Assembly (NCBI GenBank): GCA_902591775.1
Contig: CACJBW010000001.1
Span: 51,631 to 115,630, forward strand
Reading direction: 5' to 3'
DNA length: 64,000 bases
Origin: an uncultured Pelagibacteraceae bacterium
GTDB taxonomy: Bacteria; Pseudomonadota; Alphaproteobacteria; Pelagibacterales; Pelagibacteraceae
Shown here: positions 8,474 to 18,237 of the stretch, piece by piece
Position numbering within the stretch: position 1 is the first letter of the stretch
Layout: each line of letters opens with the position of its first letter
Made by a program: the position numbers and the translations under genes
The notes under the pieces: generated by a model
Databases searched by the model: none
Seen by the model: the letters and a program-made list of their open reading frames with translations, nothing else
What the model was told of the DNA's origin: nothing

Positions 8474-9485
8474 TACTTTACACCCAATCTATCTTTTATT
8501 GTGTTTGATGCTGTTGTAAATTCAAATCTATATTTTTCGTTAGGTCTTGCGTACTTGAAACAACCTCTAGCAGCTAAAGCACCTTCATGAAAACCTGATA
8601 GTATTAACTTAAGTTTTCCTGGATAAGTACATATGTCACCGATAGCAAATATACCTTTCTTATTAGTTTCAAAGTTTTCAGTATTAACTGGGATTGCTTT
8701 TTTATCTAAATTAAGGCCCCATTCTGCTATTGGTCCAAGTTGCATTATCAAACCAAAGAAACCCAAAACGTAATCTACTTTTAATAATTTACTCTCTCCG
8801 TCTTCACTTTTAATTTCTACTTCTTCTAAAGAACCATTTCCTTTAACATCTTTAATTGAGTATTTAGTAAATAAATTAATTATATTTTTTTCGCTTAATT
8901 CTTTAATTTTTTTAACACTCGAAGGTGCGCCTCTGAACTCATCTCTTCTATGAATAAGTGAAACTTTAGAAGTATTAGATAGCTCAATTGCCCAATCAAG
9001 AGCACTATCTCCACCACCAAATATAGCTACAGATTTATCTTTAAAAATTGTTTTGTCTTTGATTGAATACAAAACTGCGGTTCCATCAAACTTTTCTGCA
9101 CTTTTTGTCGGAAATTTTCTGGGTTCAAATGATCCAACGCCTCCAGCAATTACAACGTTTGGTGTTTGGAATTTTTTTCCACTAGTTGTTTTAACAATCC
9201 AATTATTGTTTTCATTTGTTAGTTCTTGAACTCTATCATTTAAATGAAAATTAAAATTAAATGGTTTTATTTGTTCTAATAAACTATTTGTAAGCTCTTC
9301 TCCTGTACACTCTGGGACCGCAGGAATATCATAAATTGGTTTATCTGGATAAAGTTCTATACATTGACCACCAATTTTATCTAGGTTATCAACAATTTCG
9401 CACGTCAATCCAATAATACCAAGTTGATGTGCACAAAATAATCCTGTTGGACCTGCTCCAACTATAACAGCATCAGTTTTTATCA

Positions 9486-9486
<1 letters not shown>
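8473..9486 (-). CDS. Thioredoxin-reductase-like ferredoxin-NADP+ reductase
   Basis: A 337-residue flavoprotein of the TrxR-like ferredoxin/flavodoxin-NADP+ reductase type. FAD binding is shown by VGAGPTGLFCAHQ (9-21) and the C-terminal GIFAIGDI segment; NADPH binding by FGGGDSALDW (156-165). It lacks the redox-active CxxC of true thioredoxin reductase, which supports electron transfer to or from ferredoxin. Its start shares a base with the stop of the 2Fe-2S ferredoxin gene (TAATG), so the two proteins probably form one electron-transfer pair. The position behind proteorhodopsin is known from SAR11. Confidence 0.9.
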
Positions 9487-9861
<375 letters not shown>

Positions 9862-9883
9862 TATATATCGTAACTAATTGTTA

Positions 9884-10648
9884 CTAAGCTCTTCTTGTAG
9901 AGTTAGAAACTGCACAAGACCAGATAATTAAACCAAATGCGATTTTATTAACAAAGTCTGCTAAGTTATAGATAACGTTTAATGCGTTACCATCTATTCC
10001 ACCTGTTAGGTAACCAAAAATGTAACCTAATGGGTAAATAGCCCAACCTACAGTAACAATCATTCTTAAAGCTCCAAATGCAGTTACTAAAGATTTATTT
10101 CCAGATTTAGCGGCAACTTTTCCTGCTTCTCCTGAAAAGATTTCATAAAGAATGTAAATCCATCCAGCCATACCGATTATGAAACCTAGTGTAGCGTTAA
10201 TGAATCCTGCTTCTCCAAGATATCCACCTATTAACATAACTAGTGAACCTATTAAGATTCTCCAGAATATGTTTGTGTCAACTTTTCTTACTGCTGAAAG
10301 AATTAAGTAAAATTCTACTAGCTGTAGTGGTACAGTAATTAACCAGTCAATGTATCTGTAAACAGTTGGAGTATCACCTGTTTCGATCCATACTGCTCTC
10401 ATATACATATAGTGAATAAATGCTATACCTGTTACTAATCCAGCTACGTTAACCGATTTTCTCCATTGTGAACTGACATTAGCCTGTTCCATAAAGAAAA
10501 ATGCTGTAGCTGCTAACATACCCATTGATATTAACCAAAACGAAATACCTACAAAATCGTCTGTGGCTAAAAAGGCAGTTGCTGCGTTAGCTGCCGTAGT
10601 TGCTCCGAAAAGCACTGCCGCTAATGCTAACATTTTCATTGTCTTCAT
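9884..10648 (-). CDS. Proteorhodopsin, blue-absorbing type
   Basis: A light-driven proton pump of 254 residues with an N-terminal signal peptide and seven membrane helices. Key residues (from the ATG at 10648): Schiff-base proton acceptor D101 in RYIDWL, proton donor E112 in VEFY, retinal lysine K235 in DFVNKIAFG and the conserved helix-B His79. The tuning position in VPLQLVEFY is Gln109, which predicts blue-light absorption as in open-ocean forms. I choose the ATG at 10648 because GAGGGAG (10655-10661) sits six bases upstream as ribosome site; the ATG at 10663 overlaps it. It ends at a strong terminator, so it is likely transcribed alone with a high yield. Confidence 0.97.
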   Translation of the reverse strand: MKTMKMLALAAVLFGATTAANAATAFLATDDFVGISFWLISMGMLAATAFFFMEQANVSSQWRKSVNVAGLVTGIAFIHYMYMRAVWIETGDTPTVYRYIDWLITVPLQLVEFYLILSAVRKVDTNIFWRILIGSLVMLIGGYLGEAGFINATLGFIIGMAGWIYILYEIFSGEAGKVAAKSGNKSLVTAFGALRMIVTVGWAIYPLGYIFGYLTGGIDGNALNVIYNLADFVNKIAFGLIIWSCAVSNSTRRA

Positions 10649-10678
10649 AAAAAACTCCCTCATAGTTAGTTTTTTTTT

Positions 10679-10715
10679 AGTTTAAATTTAAACTACAGAC
10701 TAATCTAATGATTAG
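10679..10715 (-). promoter_or_regulatory. Two palindromes in the proteorhodopsin leader
   Basis: A perfect 16-base palindrome AGTTTAAATTTAAACT (10679-10694) lies next to a six-base-pair inverted repeat CTAATC-TAAT-GATTAG (10700-10715). Both are just upstream of the proteorhodopsin ribosome site. They could be protein-binding sites or a leader hairpin; no known riboswitch is recognised. Confidence 0.4.
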
Positions 10716-10820
10716 CCCAAAGTTAGGGGTTAAATAACAAATAAAATAAGTTTGTTGAAGAGTTATTTTGAAGCAATAAGTATTGATTTTATTAGCTTTA
10801 TGAAATTAAATACAACCTGT

Positions 10821-10849
10821 TATATAAAATCATTATAAAAGTGTGTCAA
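10821..10849 (-). promoter_or_regulatory. Candidate sigma-70 promoter for proteorhodopsin
   Basis: On the minus strand TTGACA (10849-10844) and TATATA (10826-10821) are separated by 17 bases. It is the best match in the 10649-10862 intergenic region and would give a leader of about 165 bases before the ATG at 10648. A nearer, weaker promoter cannot be excluded. Confidence 0.5.
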
Positions 10850-10862
10850 AAAACAAATCACT

Positions 10863-12761
10863 ATGAAAAATAGTTTTAAAGAAATTTATGAAGAATCTAT
10901 TCAAAATCCTGAGGAATTTTGGAAAAATGTTTCAGATGATATTTTTTGGTTTAAAAAACCAACCAAGATTCTAAACAAATCTAATCCTCCATTTTATAAA
11001 TGGTTTGAAGATGGTGTTACAAACACCTGTTACAATGCAATTGATGTTCATATTGACAATGGTAATGGTGATAAGACTGCTTTAATCTATGATAGCCCTA
11101 TAACTAACAGTAAAGCAAAATTTACATATAGTGAATTAAAAGAAAAAATATCAAAATTTGCAGGAGCACTAGATAATCAAGGTATTAAAAAAGGTGACAG
11201 AGTAATTATCTACATGCCGATGATTCCCGAAGCAGTTATAGCAATGCTAGCTTGTGGAAGAATTGGTGCAATACACTCAGTTGTCTTTGGTGGATTTGCA
11301 TCAAATGAACTGGCAAGTAGAATTGATGATAGTAAAGCAAAAATTTTAATTACTGCCTCTTGTGGATTTGAACCAGGGAGAACTGTTGAATATAGACCTT
11401 TAGTTGACGGAGCATTAAAACTTGCAAAACACAAAGTTGAAAAAGTAATTTTCTTTCAAAGGAAAGATCACGAGGTAAATCTAAACAGTCCACTTGAAAT
11501 AAGTTGGGAAGAGTCCCTCAACAACGCTAAAGACAAAGATTGTGTTGAGATAGGATCAAATGAATTTGCCTACATTTTATATACATCAGGAACAACAGGA
11601 ATACCAAAGGGTATAGTAAGAGATATTGGCGGTCATATTGTTGCTCTTAAATGGACAATGAAGAATATTTATAATGTTGATGAGAATGATGTTTGGTGGT
11701 CAGCTAGTGACATAGGCTGGATAGTTGGTCATTCGTATATTGTTTACGCTCCGTTATTCAAAGGATGCACTACAGTTTTGTTCGAGGGAAAACCAGTTGG
11801 AACACCTGATGCAGGGGTATTTTGGAGAATAATTTCAGAATATAAAATTAAATCTTTGTTTACAGCTCCCACGGCATTTAGAGCTATTAAAAAAGAAGAC
11901 CCAGATGGAAAGTTTTTTTCTAAATATGATTTAAGTTCTTTTGAGTCTTTATTCCTTGCTGGAGAAAGGGCTGATCCTGATACAATAAAATGGGCTGAAA
12001 ATCTTTTAAATGTTCCAGTGATTGATCACTGGTGGCAAACCGAAACTAGTTGGGCAATAAGTTCAAATTGTACTGGAATAGAAATGCAAAAAACAAAGTA
12101 TGGTTCAGCATGTAAAGCAGTTCCAGGTTATGATGTTAAAATAATTAAACCAGATCATTCAATCGCAGAACCTAATGAGATGGGTGATATAGTTGTTAAA
12201 TTGCCTTTGCCACCTGGTACTTTTCCTACACTTTGGAATGCTGATAAGAGATATAATGAAAATTATATGACTAATTATAAAGGTTACTATCAAACATATG
12301 ATGCAGGTCATATAGATGAAGATGGATATATATGGATTATGTCACGAACTGATGACATAATTAATGTTGCTGGTCATAGATTATCGACAGGTGCAATTGA
12401 AGAAGTTTTATCAGAACATCAGTCAGTTGCTGAATGTGCGGTTCTAGGGATTGCAGATAAATTAAAAGGACAATTGCCTATTGGTTTAGTTGTTTTAAAA
12501 TCTGGCGTTGAAAAAGAAAATGAAACAATCTCAAAGGAATGTATTAAAATGGTAAGAGATAAAATTGGACCTGTTGCAGCATTTAAAGTTGTTATAGTTA
12601 TTAAAAGATTACCTAAAACAAGATCAGGAAAAATATTGAGAGGAACTATTAGAAAAATTGCTGACAATGAAGATTTTAAAATGCCAGCAACGATCGACGA
12701 TCCTGCAATTTTGGATGAGATAACACAAAGTCTGATAGAAAATAGAATTCTTAACAAATAG
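10863..12761 (+). CDS. prpE: Propionyl-CoA synthetase-type acyl-CoA ligase
   Basis: A 632-residue adenylate-forming enzyme that activates a short acid, probably propionate, to the CoA thioester with ATP. The AMP-binding core is YILYTSGTTGIPKG; the C-terminal catalytic lysine is in KTRSGKILRG. The segment SCGFEPGRTVEYRPLVDGAL and GIVRDIGGHIVALKWTM are characteristic of PrpE rather than acetyl-CoA synthetase. Length is typical. It is transcribed divergently from proteorhodopsin and stands alone, tail to tail with pyrC. Acetate or acrylate as side substrates is possible. Confidence 0.88.
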   Translation: MKNSFKEIYEESIQNPEEFWKNVSDDIFWFKKPTKILNKSNPPFYKWFEDGVTNTCYNAIDVHIDNGNGDKTALIYDSPITNSKAKFTYSELKEKISKFAGALDNQGIKKGDRVIIYMPMIPEAVIAMLACGRIGAIHSVVFGGFASNELASRIDDSKAKILITASCGFEPGRTVEYRPLVDGALKLAKHKVEKVIFFQRKDHEVNLNSPLEISWEESLNNAKDKDCVEIGSNEFAYILYTSGTTGIPKGIVRDIGGHIVALKWTMKNIYNVDENDVWWSASDIGWIVGHSYIVYAPLFKGCTTVLFEGKPVGTPDAGVFWRIISEYKIKSLFTAPTAFRAIKKEDPDGKFFSKYDLSSFESLFLAGERADPDTIKWAENLLNVPVIDHWWQTETSWAISSNCTGIEMQKTKYGSACKAVPGYDVKIIKPDHSIAEPNEMGDIVVKLPLPPGTFPTLWNADKRYNENYMTNYKGYYQTYDAGHIDEDGYIWIMSRTDDIINVAGHRLSTGAIEEVLSEHQSVAECAVLGIADKLKGQLPIGLVVLKSGVEKENETISKECIKMVRDKIGPVAAFKVVIVIKRLPKTRSGKILRGTIRKIADNEDFKMPATIDDPAILDEITQSLIENRILNK

Positions 12762-12767
12762 ATTAGC

Positions 12768-14078
12768 TTAATTGTCAAATCTTATAGGTTTACCTGACGC
12801 TTCTCCAAGGATTTCTCCATCTTTCATTTTAATCTCTCCATTTATGATTGTATAAACTGGAGTTCCCTTAAACTTATGTCCATCGAAAGGTGACCATCCA
12901 CACTTACTTTCTATTTTTTCATTTTTAATTTCGATAATTTTATTCATATCCACAATTGTAAGATCTGCATCATAGTCTTCTTTTAAATATCCCTTGCCTA
13001 TTATGCCAAAAATTTTTGCTGGATTTTCACATACGAGATTCATAAGCTGAACTAAAGTTAGTTTTTTATTATTTACATGGTTCAACATCACGGGCAATAA
13101 AGTTTGGACACCAGGCATTCCTGAAGGGGTATCTGGATATTCTTTGTCTTTATTTACTCTCAGATGTGGAGCATGATCCGAGCCGATAGTATCATTATAA
13201 TTGTTTCTAACAGCATACCACAGTCTGTCGTAATGGCTTTTTTCTCTAATAGGTGGGTTCATTTGAGCATAGGTGCCTAGTTTGTCGTAACAATCTGGTG
13301 CAAACATTGTTAAATGCTGTGGAGTTATTTCAAAAGTTATATCTCCCTTATTCTGAGATAAAAAATCAATCTCCTGTTTAGTAGTAATATGCAAAATATG
13401 AGCTTTTTTACCTAATCTTTTTGCAATTTTTACAATCTTTCTTGTAGATGAAATTGCACATTCTTCATCTCTCCAAATTGGATGGGAGTGAACATTGCCT
13501 TTCTCTCTTAATTTCTTTCTTAAATTTAAAATATCCTCATCTTCTGAGTGAACTGCAACAATTTTAGATGTACTTTCAAATACTTTTTCAATGTCTTCTT
13601 CTTTATGAACTAGCAAAGTACCTGTAGACGAACCTGCAAATAATTTAACGCCACAACATCCATCTAAACCTTTAAGATCGGCTAATTCGCTTTGGTTGGT
13701 GGGGGTTGCTCCAAAATAAAATGCATGATTACAGTACATTCTATTTTTTGCTAAATCTATTTTTCTTTGAAATTCTGCTTTGTTTGTAGTTGCAGGATTA
13801 GTATTTGGCATTTCAAATACTGAGGTAATTCCTCCAACAATTGCCGCCCTACTTCCTGAAGCTAAATCCTCAGTGTCTGTCGAGCCCGGTTCTCTAAAAT
13901 GTGTTTGAGTGTCAATACAACCAGGAAGAACAGTAAGTCCAGTCGCATCAATCGATTGACTTGAATCTTCATCTAACTTACCAATTTTTACAATCTTGCT
14001 GCTTTGAATGCCTATGTCAACATCTTTAAGATCTTTATCAATATAACACTTTCCATTTTTGATTATTAGGTCTAACAT
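12768..14078 (-). CDS. pyrC: Dihydroorotase, class I
   Basis: A 436-residue amidohydrolase that closes N-carbamoyl-aspartate to dihydroorotate in pyrimidine synthesis. Seen are THFREPGSTDTEDLASGS (substrate Arg), MPNTNP, KLFAGSSTG, the metal His in VHSED and HILHITT, and the catalytic Asp in GSDHAPH. The usual first metal motif DxHxH reads DTQTH here, so one His is Gln; I recall similar versions from other alphaproteobacteria. The other pyrimidine genes in the window are carA and carB, 36 kb away. Allantoinase or hydantoinase function is less likely. Confidence 0.87.
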   Translation of the reverse strand: MLDLIIKNGKCYIDKDLKDVDIGIQSSKIVKIGKLDEDSSQSIDATGLTVLPGCIDTQTHFREPGSTDTEDLASGSRAAIVGGITSVFEMPNTNPATTNKAEFQRKIDLAKNRMYCNHAFYFGATPTNQSELADLKGLDGCCGVKLFAGSSTGTLLVHKEEDIEKVFESTSKIVAVHSEDEDILNLRKKLREKGNVHSHPIWRDEECAISSTRKIVKIAKRLGKKAHILHITTKQEIDFLSQNKGDITFEITPQHLTMFAPDCYDKLGTYAQMNPPIREKSHYDRLWYAVRNNYNDTIGSDHAPHLRVNKDKEYPDTPSGMPGVQTLLPVMLNHVNNKKLTLVQLMNLVCENPAKIFGIIGKGYLKEDYDADLTIVDMNKIIEIKNEKIESKCGWSPFDGHKFKGTPVYTIINGEIKMKDGEILGEASGKPIRFDN

Positions 14079-14120
14079 TTATAAAAAAACTACTTATATC
14101 ATTTGTTATAGTATTACAAT

Positions 14121-15002
14121 ATGAATAGAAATAGTGTTTACATTTTAGAAGATAGAGGACTCCTTTATATTAATGGAGATGATGTAAAAGGATTTTTACA
14201 AAATATAATTACAAATAATATTGAAAATGTATCAGAGGATAGAAGTTGTTTCTCAGCTCTATTAACCCCACAAGGCAAATATCTTTACGATTTTATAATT
14301 ATTAGACACAAATCTGGATATTTTTTAGATTGTGAAAAGAAAATTATTGAAAATTTATATAAACAGTTAAATTTATACAAGCTTAGATCTAAAGTAGATA
14401 TTTTAAATCTAAGTAATGAGTTTGTTGTTGCTAATTTAACAAAGGAAAAATTCCTAGAATTAGAAAATTCTAAAGATGAAAACGGTTTTACAATCAAATT
14501 TAGAGAAGATCCTATTCTTTTAGATCCTAGATCTGATAAATTAGGAGCTAGACTAGTGATAAATTTGGAAAAATTATATCTTTCTATAAAAAAATTGGGG
14601 TTAAAAGTTTCTGATGTGAATGAATATTATAATTATAGTCATGAATTAGGAATTGCCCAAATTGATACAAATAATCTACAAGATAAAATATTTGGAGTTG
14701 AATGCAACTTTGAAGAGCTTAATGGAATTGATTTTAAAAAAGGATGTTATGTTGGTCAAGAGAATACAGCAAGAATTAAACTTAAAAATAAACTTAATAA
14801 AAGATTATTTGCAATTAAAGTTTTAGATGGTGAAATAAATAGTGAAGACATTACTTGTGAAGAAAAAAATATTGGAAAGTTATTAATCAATAATAAAAAT
14901 CCTTTTGGTTTATTTAAATTAGAAAATAAAAATTTTAACTTTGACGCGGATCTTAGATGTGGAAATGCAAAAATTAAGGCGTTAAAACCAAATTGGATTT
15001 GA
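14121..15002 (+). CDS. ygfZ: Folate-binding YgfZ/GcvT-like Fe-S maturation protein
   Basis: A 293-residue protein with the GcvT fold. The signature KGCYVGQE (207-214) identifies the YgfZ family, tetrahydrofolate-binding proteins that help assemble or repair Fe-S clusters in enzymes such as MiaB and radical-SAM proteins. The N-terminal segment DVKGFLQNIITNNI and the S-x-LLTPQGK motif are also typical. It is divergent from pyrC by about 40 bases and ends one base from the convergent MazG-like gene. Confidence 0.88.
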   Translation: MNRNSVYILEDRGLLYINGDDVKGFLQNIITNNIENVSEDRSCFSALLTPQGKYLYDFIIIRHKSGYFLDCEKKIIENLYKQLNLYKLRSKVDILNLSNEFVVANLTKEKFLELENSKDENGFTIKFREDPILLDPRSDKLGARLVINLEKLYLSIKKLGLKVSDVNEYYNYSHELGIAQIDTNNLQDKIFGVECNFEELNGIDFKKGCYVGQENTARIKLKNKLNKRLFAIKVLDGEINSEDITCEEKNIGKLLINNKNPFGLFKLENKNFNFDADLRCGNAKIKALKPNWI

Positions 15003-15003
15003 A

Positions 15004-15375
15004 TTATTTTATAAATTTTGATAAATCTGGTTTAAAATATTCTGGTCCTTTCATAACTTTTCCAAACTCATTGTATATTGGTTTACCATCCTTTCCCAAT
15101 TTACTCATATTAGATTTTTGAACTTCCTCAAAACACTTATCTAAATTAATACCAAAAGCATGTCCTGCCCCATAAGTAACATATAAAATATCTGTCAATG
15201 CATCTGCAACCTCAGTCAAATTTTTTTCAGATATTGCCTGTTTAAGTTCCTCTAACTCTTCATTAATCAATGAAATTCTTAATGAATTAATTTTATCTGT
15301 GCTTAAACTAGATGAATCTTTTACATCTTGATTAAAAGTTTTCATGAAGACGCCAACTTTTTCAAAATTTGTCAT
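15004..15375 (-). CDS. MazG/HisE-like nucleotide pyrophosphohydrolase
   Basis: A 123-residue all-alpha NTP-pyrophosphatase. The metal-binding helices show EELEELKQAI (E-x2-E) followed by EVADALTDILYVTYG (E-x2-D), the MazG/HisE arrangement. The tail KMSKLGKDGKPIYN-like segment resembles small phosphoribosyl-ATP-pyrophosphatase-like proteins. It probably removes non-canonical nucleotides; the substrate is not predictable. It starts divergently from fumC. Confidence 0.8.
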   Translation of the reverse strand: MTNFEKVGVFMKTFNQDVKDSSSLSTDKINSLRISLINEELEELKQAISEKNLTEVADALTDILYVTYGAGHAFGINLDKCFEEVQKSNMSKLGKDGKPIYNEFGKVMKGPEYFKPDLSKFIK

Positions 15376-15442
15376 TTTACTCCTATATGATTTTATTATT
15401 TTTTAATGTATAAATGTTTAAATATACTCTCAAAACTAAAAT

Positions 15443-16831
15443 ATGAAATTCAGAAAAGAATATGACAGCATTGGTTCTATAAATGTGCCTGTGGATAAGT
15501 ATTGGGGAGCATCAACTCAAAGATCAAAAAAATACTTTGATATTGGAGATGTATTAGTTAGACCAAAATTAATAAAATCTATAGCTATTATAAAAAAAGC
15601 AGCTGCTATAACAAATTATAAAAATAAAGATATTATTTTAAAAGTCTACAAATCAATTGTGCGCGCTTCTAATGAGGTTATTGCAGGAAAATTAGATAAT
15701 CATTTTCCCCTTAAAGTTTGGCAAACTGGCTCTGGAACACAAACAAATATGAACGTAAATGAAGTTATTTCTAATAGAGCAATTGAAATACTAAATGGAA
15801 AAAAAGGTACAAAAAAACCTGTACATCCAAACGATCATGTAAATAAATCCCAGTCAACTAATGATGTTTTTCCAACTGCAATGCATATTGCTATAGCAAT
15901 GGAAACTAGAGAAAAATTATTACCGAGTTTGGTATTACTAAATAAAGAATTAAAAAAAAAAGTAAAAGAATTTAATAAAATTGTCAAAATAGGTAGAACT
16001 CACCTACAAGATGCTACACCTTTATCATTGGGTCAAGAATTTTCTGGTTATCAATCTCAATTAGAAGAATGCTTAAATAGAATAGAAGCCTCACTAAATG
16101 AAATTTATTATTTAGCGCAAGGTGGCACTGCTGTTGGAACTGGCATAAATACCAAAAAAAATTTTGATAAGAAAATAGTAAATGAGATAAAAAAAATTAC
16201 CAAGTTACCTTTCAAACCAGCTAAAAATAAGTTTGCTGCACTTGCTGCTCATGATGCAATAGTAAATTATTCAGGGACATTAAATACAACAGCAGTGTGT
16301 CTAATGAAAATTGCAAATGATATAAGATTTTTAGGTTCTGGACCAAGAGCTGGTTATGGAGAATTAATATTGCCAGAGAATGAACCAGGATCCTCAATTA
16401 TGCCCGGCAAAGTTAATCCAACTCAATGCGAAGCAGTAACAATGGTCTGTGTAAAAGTAATAGGAAATCATAATGGAATAACAATGGCTGGATCGCATGG
16501 TCATTTTGAACTTAATGTATTTAAGCCCCTAATAATTCATAATGTGCTTCAATCAATTCAAATTCTATCAGATAGTACGAAAAGTTTCGCAAAATATTGT
16601 ATCTCAGGACTAAAGGCTGACAAAAATAGAATTAAATATTTGGTAGATAACTCTTTAATGCTAGTAACTGCTCTATCTCCTAAAATAGGCTACGATAATG
16701 CTGCAAAGATTGCCAAGAATGCATTAAGAAATAAAACTACTCTTAAATCTGAAGCATTAAAGTCAGGGTTAATAAATGAGAAAGAATATAATAAAATTGT
16801 TGATCCTAATAAAATGATAAAACCAGACTAG
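15443..16831 (+). CDS. fumC: Fumarate hydratase, class II
   Basis: A 462-residue homotetrameric fumarase of the aspartase/fumarase superfamily, converting fumarate to malate in the TCA cycle. The superfamily signature [16 protein letters not shown] is present, as are [15 protein letters not shown], the [14 protein letters not shown] substrate loop and [11 protein letters not shown]. Length is standard and no residues look missing. Class II is the iron-free form, which suits an iron-poor ocean habitat. Its TAG stop forms the palindrome CTAG with the stop of the convergent AsmA-like gene. Confidence 0.96.
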   Translation: MKFRKEYDSIGSINVPVDKYWGASTQRSKKYFDIGDVLVRPKLIKSIAIIKKAAAITNYKNKDIILKVYKSIVRASNEVIAGKLDNHFPLKVWQTGSGTQTNMNVNEVISNRAIEILNGKKGTKKPVHPNDHVNKSQSTNDVFPTAMHIAIAMETREKLLPSLVLLNKELKKKVKEFNKIVKIGRTHLQDATPLSLGQEFSGYQSQLEECLNRIEASLNEIYYLAQGGTAVGTGINTKKNFDKKIVNEIKKITKLPFKPAKNKFAALAAHDAIVNYSGTLNTTAVCLMKIANDIRFLGSGPRAGYGELILPENEPGSSIMPGKVNPTQCEAVTMVCVKVIGNHNGITMAGSHGHFELNVFKPLIIHNVLQSIQILSDSTKSFAKYCISGLKADKNRIKYLVDNSLMLVTALSPKIGYDNAAKIAKNALRNKTTLKSEALKSGLINEKEYNKIVDPNKMIKPD

Positions 16832-18219
16832 TTGTTAATAATATTTTTAACTAAAGATTTAAGTTCTTGAGAATTGCTAATGTTATATCTAGATTTAACA
16901 TTGTTTTTAATATTATTTACTGCTTTATTAATTTTTATGTCAAATATTGATATTGATCCAGTCATAATATTTTTTTCAATTTTAAAATGAAGAACATCTA
17001 TATCTTTAACTTTATCTAATTTTACTTGGAATTTTTTGGCAAACGCTTTTTTATCTTTTATTGAAAAAGAATTTGAAGAATGAAAAATTATATCATTATT
17101 TTCCTCTAAATATTTTATTTCAGTTTCAATATGGCCAATTTCACCTATATTAAATAAAACTTCATTTAAATTTATAGTTTTTTGGCTTATATTCAAACTT
17201 ATATATCCATTTCTTATAAGTTCATGCTCAATATTTGATAAAAGGAATTTGATATCTCCATTTAAATTACCTATTAAATTGGGTTTTAAATTTAAAATAG
17301 ATAATATTAATTCATCAACCAAAAAATTTAAATTTTGCTTATTCAATCTAATAATAGAATTGAGATAAAATGGTGATAACTCTATTTTTGTATCAATTTT
17401 AATATTGTTATTATTGTCTGGTGATTTTAAAGTAATAAATTTATTTTTAACATTATAGTCTATTTCAACATTCTGATTTAAAAAATTTATTGTTGTTGAG
17501 CCATTGTAGTTGGAATCGTTATAATAATTTAACTTATTTTTTATCAAAATATTTGGCTCATCAAAATCTATTTCTATTAATGAATTCTTTTGAGAATTAT
17601 ATTTTTTTTTCCAAAATGATTTAAAATTCAAATCAAATAAATTTCCTTTAATATTTAATTTTTTGAAATCATCTTGCTGAGAGGTAGTAAAATTAATTTT
17701 TTCTATAGGGGATATAATTAAAGTTTCATCATTATCATCTATTACAAATACTTTACTTTTTTTAATAGAAAATGGTTTACTTTTGCTATTGTGAAAATAA
17801 TTTCTTAAAATATTATATTCCTTAAGTTTTAATAAAAAATTAGTATTTTGTATCTCAAATTTTTCAAAATTAATTTTGGATTTTGGATATAAGCTATTAG
17901 ATAACAAAAAAATCTTGAGATTCTTTATATCTACAAACATGTCTTGATCGTTATTTTGAGTTATAGATAATGTTGAATCGCTAATTAATAAATGAGGTTT
18001 TGGAAGTAATTGATACTTTATGTCACCATTTATATTTAGGTTAACATCAAAATCAGAATAAAATTTACTTTCGATGATGTTTTCTATGCTTTTATAATTA
18101 AATAAAACTGGTATTGATAAATAAATGCCAAATGTAAAAAACAATGCTATTAATAAGAAAATGCCTTTTGTAAATATTGGTATTTTCTTAGTTTTATTCA
18201 TTAATTTAATATCGCTCAA
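16828..18219 (-). CDS. AsmA-like envelope protein
   Basis: A 463-residue protein with one N-terminal membrane anchor (about residues 16-38) and a long periplasmic part of alternating short beta strands. The start of the periplasmic part ([11 protein letters not shown], then [23 protein letters not shown]) matches the AsmA/TamB-like entry motif, where the segment after the helix reads like a lipid-transport chorein domain. AsmA proteins are implicated in phospholipid transport to the outer membrane. Similarity is visible only in this opening segment; the remainder is low-complexity Asn/Lys/Ile-rich. Confidence 0.65.
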   Translation of the reverse strand: MSDIKLMNKTKKIPIFTKGIFLLIALFFTFGIYLSIPVLFNYKSIENIIESKFYSDFDVNLNINGDIKYQLLPKPHLLISDSTLSITQNNDQDMFVDIKNLKIFLLSNSLYPKSKINFEKFEIQNTNFLLKLKEYNILRNYFHNSKSKPFSIKKSKVFVIDDNDETLIISPIEKINFTTSQQDDFKKLNIKGNLFDLNFKSFWKKKYNSQKNSLIEIDFDEPNILIKNKLNYYNDSNYNGSTTINFLNQNVEIDYNVKNKFITLKSPDNNNNIKIDTKIELSPFYLNSIIRLNKQNLNFLVDELILSILNLKPNLIGNLNGDIKFLLSNIEHELIRNGYISLNISQKTINLNEVLFNIGEIGHIETEIKYLEENNDIIFHSSNSFSIKDKKAFAKKFQVKLDKVKDIDVLHFKIEKNIMTGSISIFDIKINKAVNNIKNNVKSRYNISNSQELKSLVKNIINN

Positions 18220-18237
18220 ATTAAAAAAAAATAAACG

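Noticed and set aside
10641..10663. Proteorhodopsin start at 10663 (MREFF)
   Set aside because: That ATG overlaps the GAGGGAG ribosome site of the ATG at 10648, and the signal peptide starts naturally at the latter.
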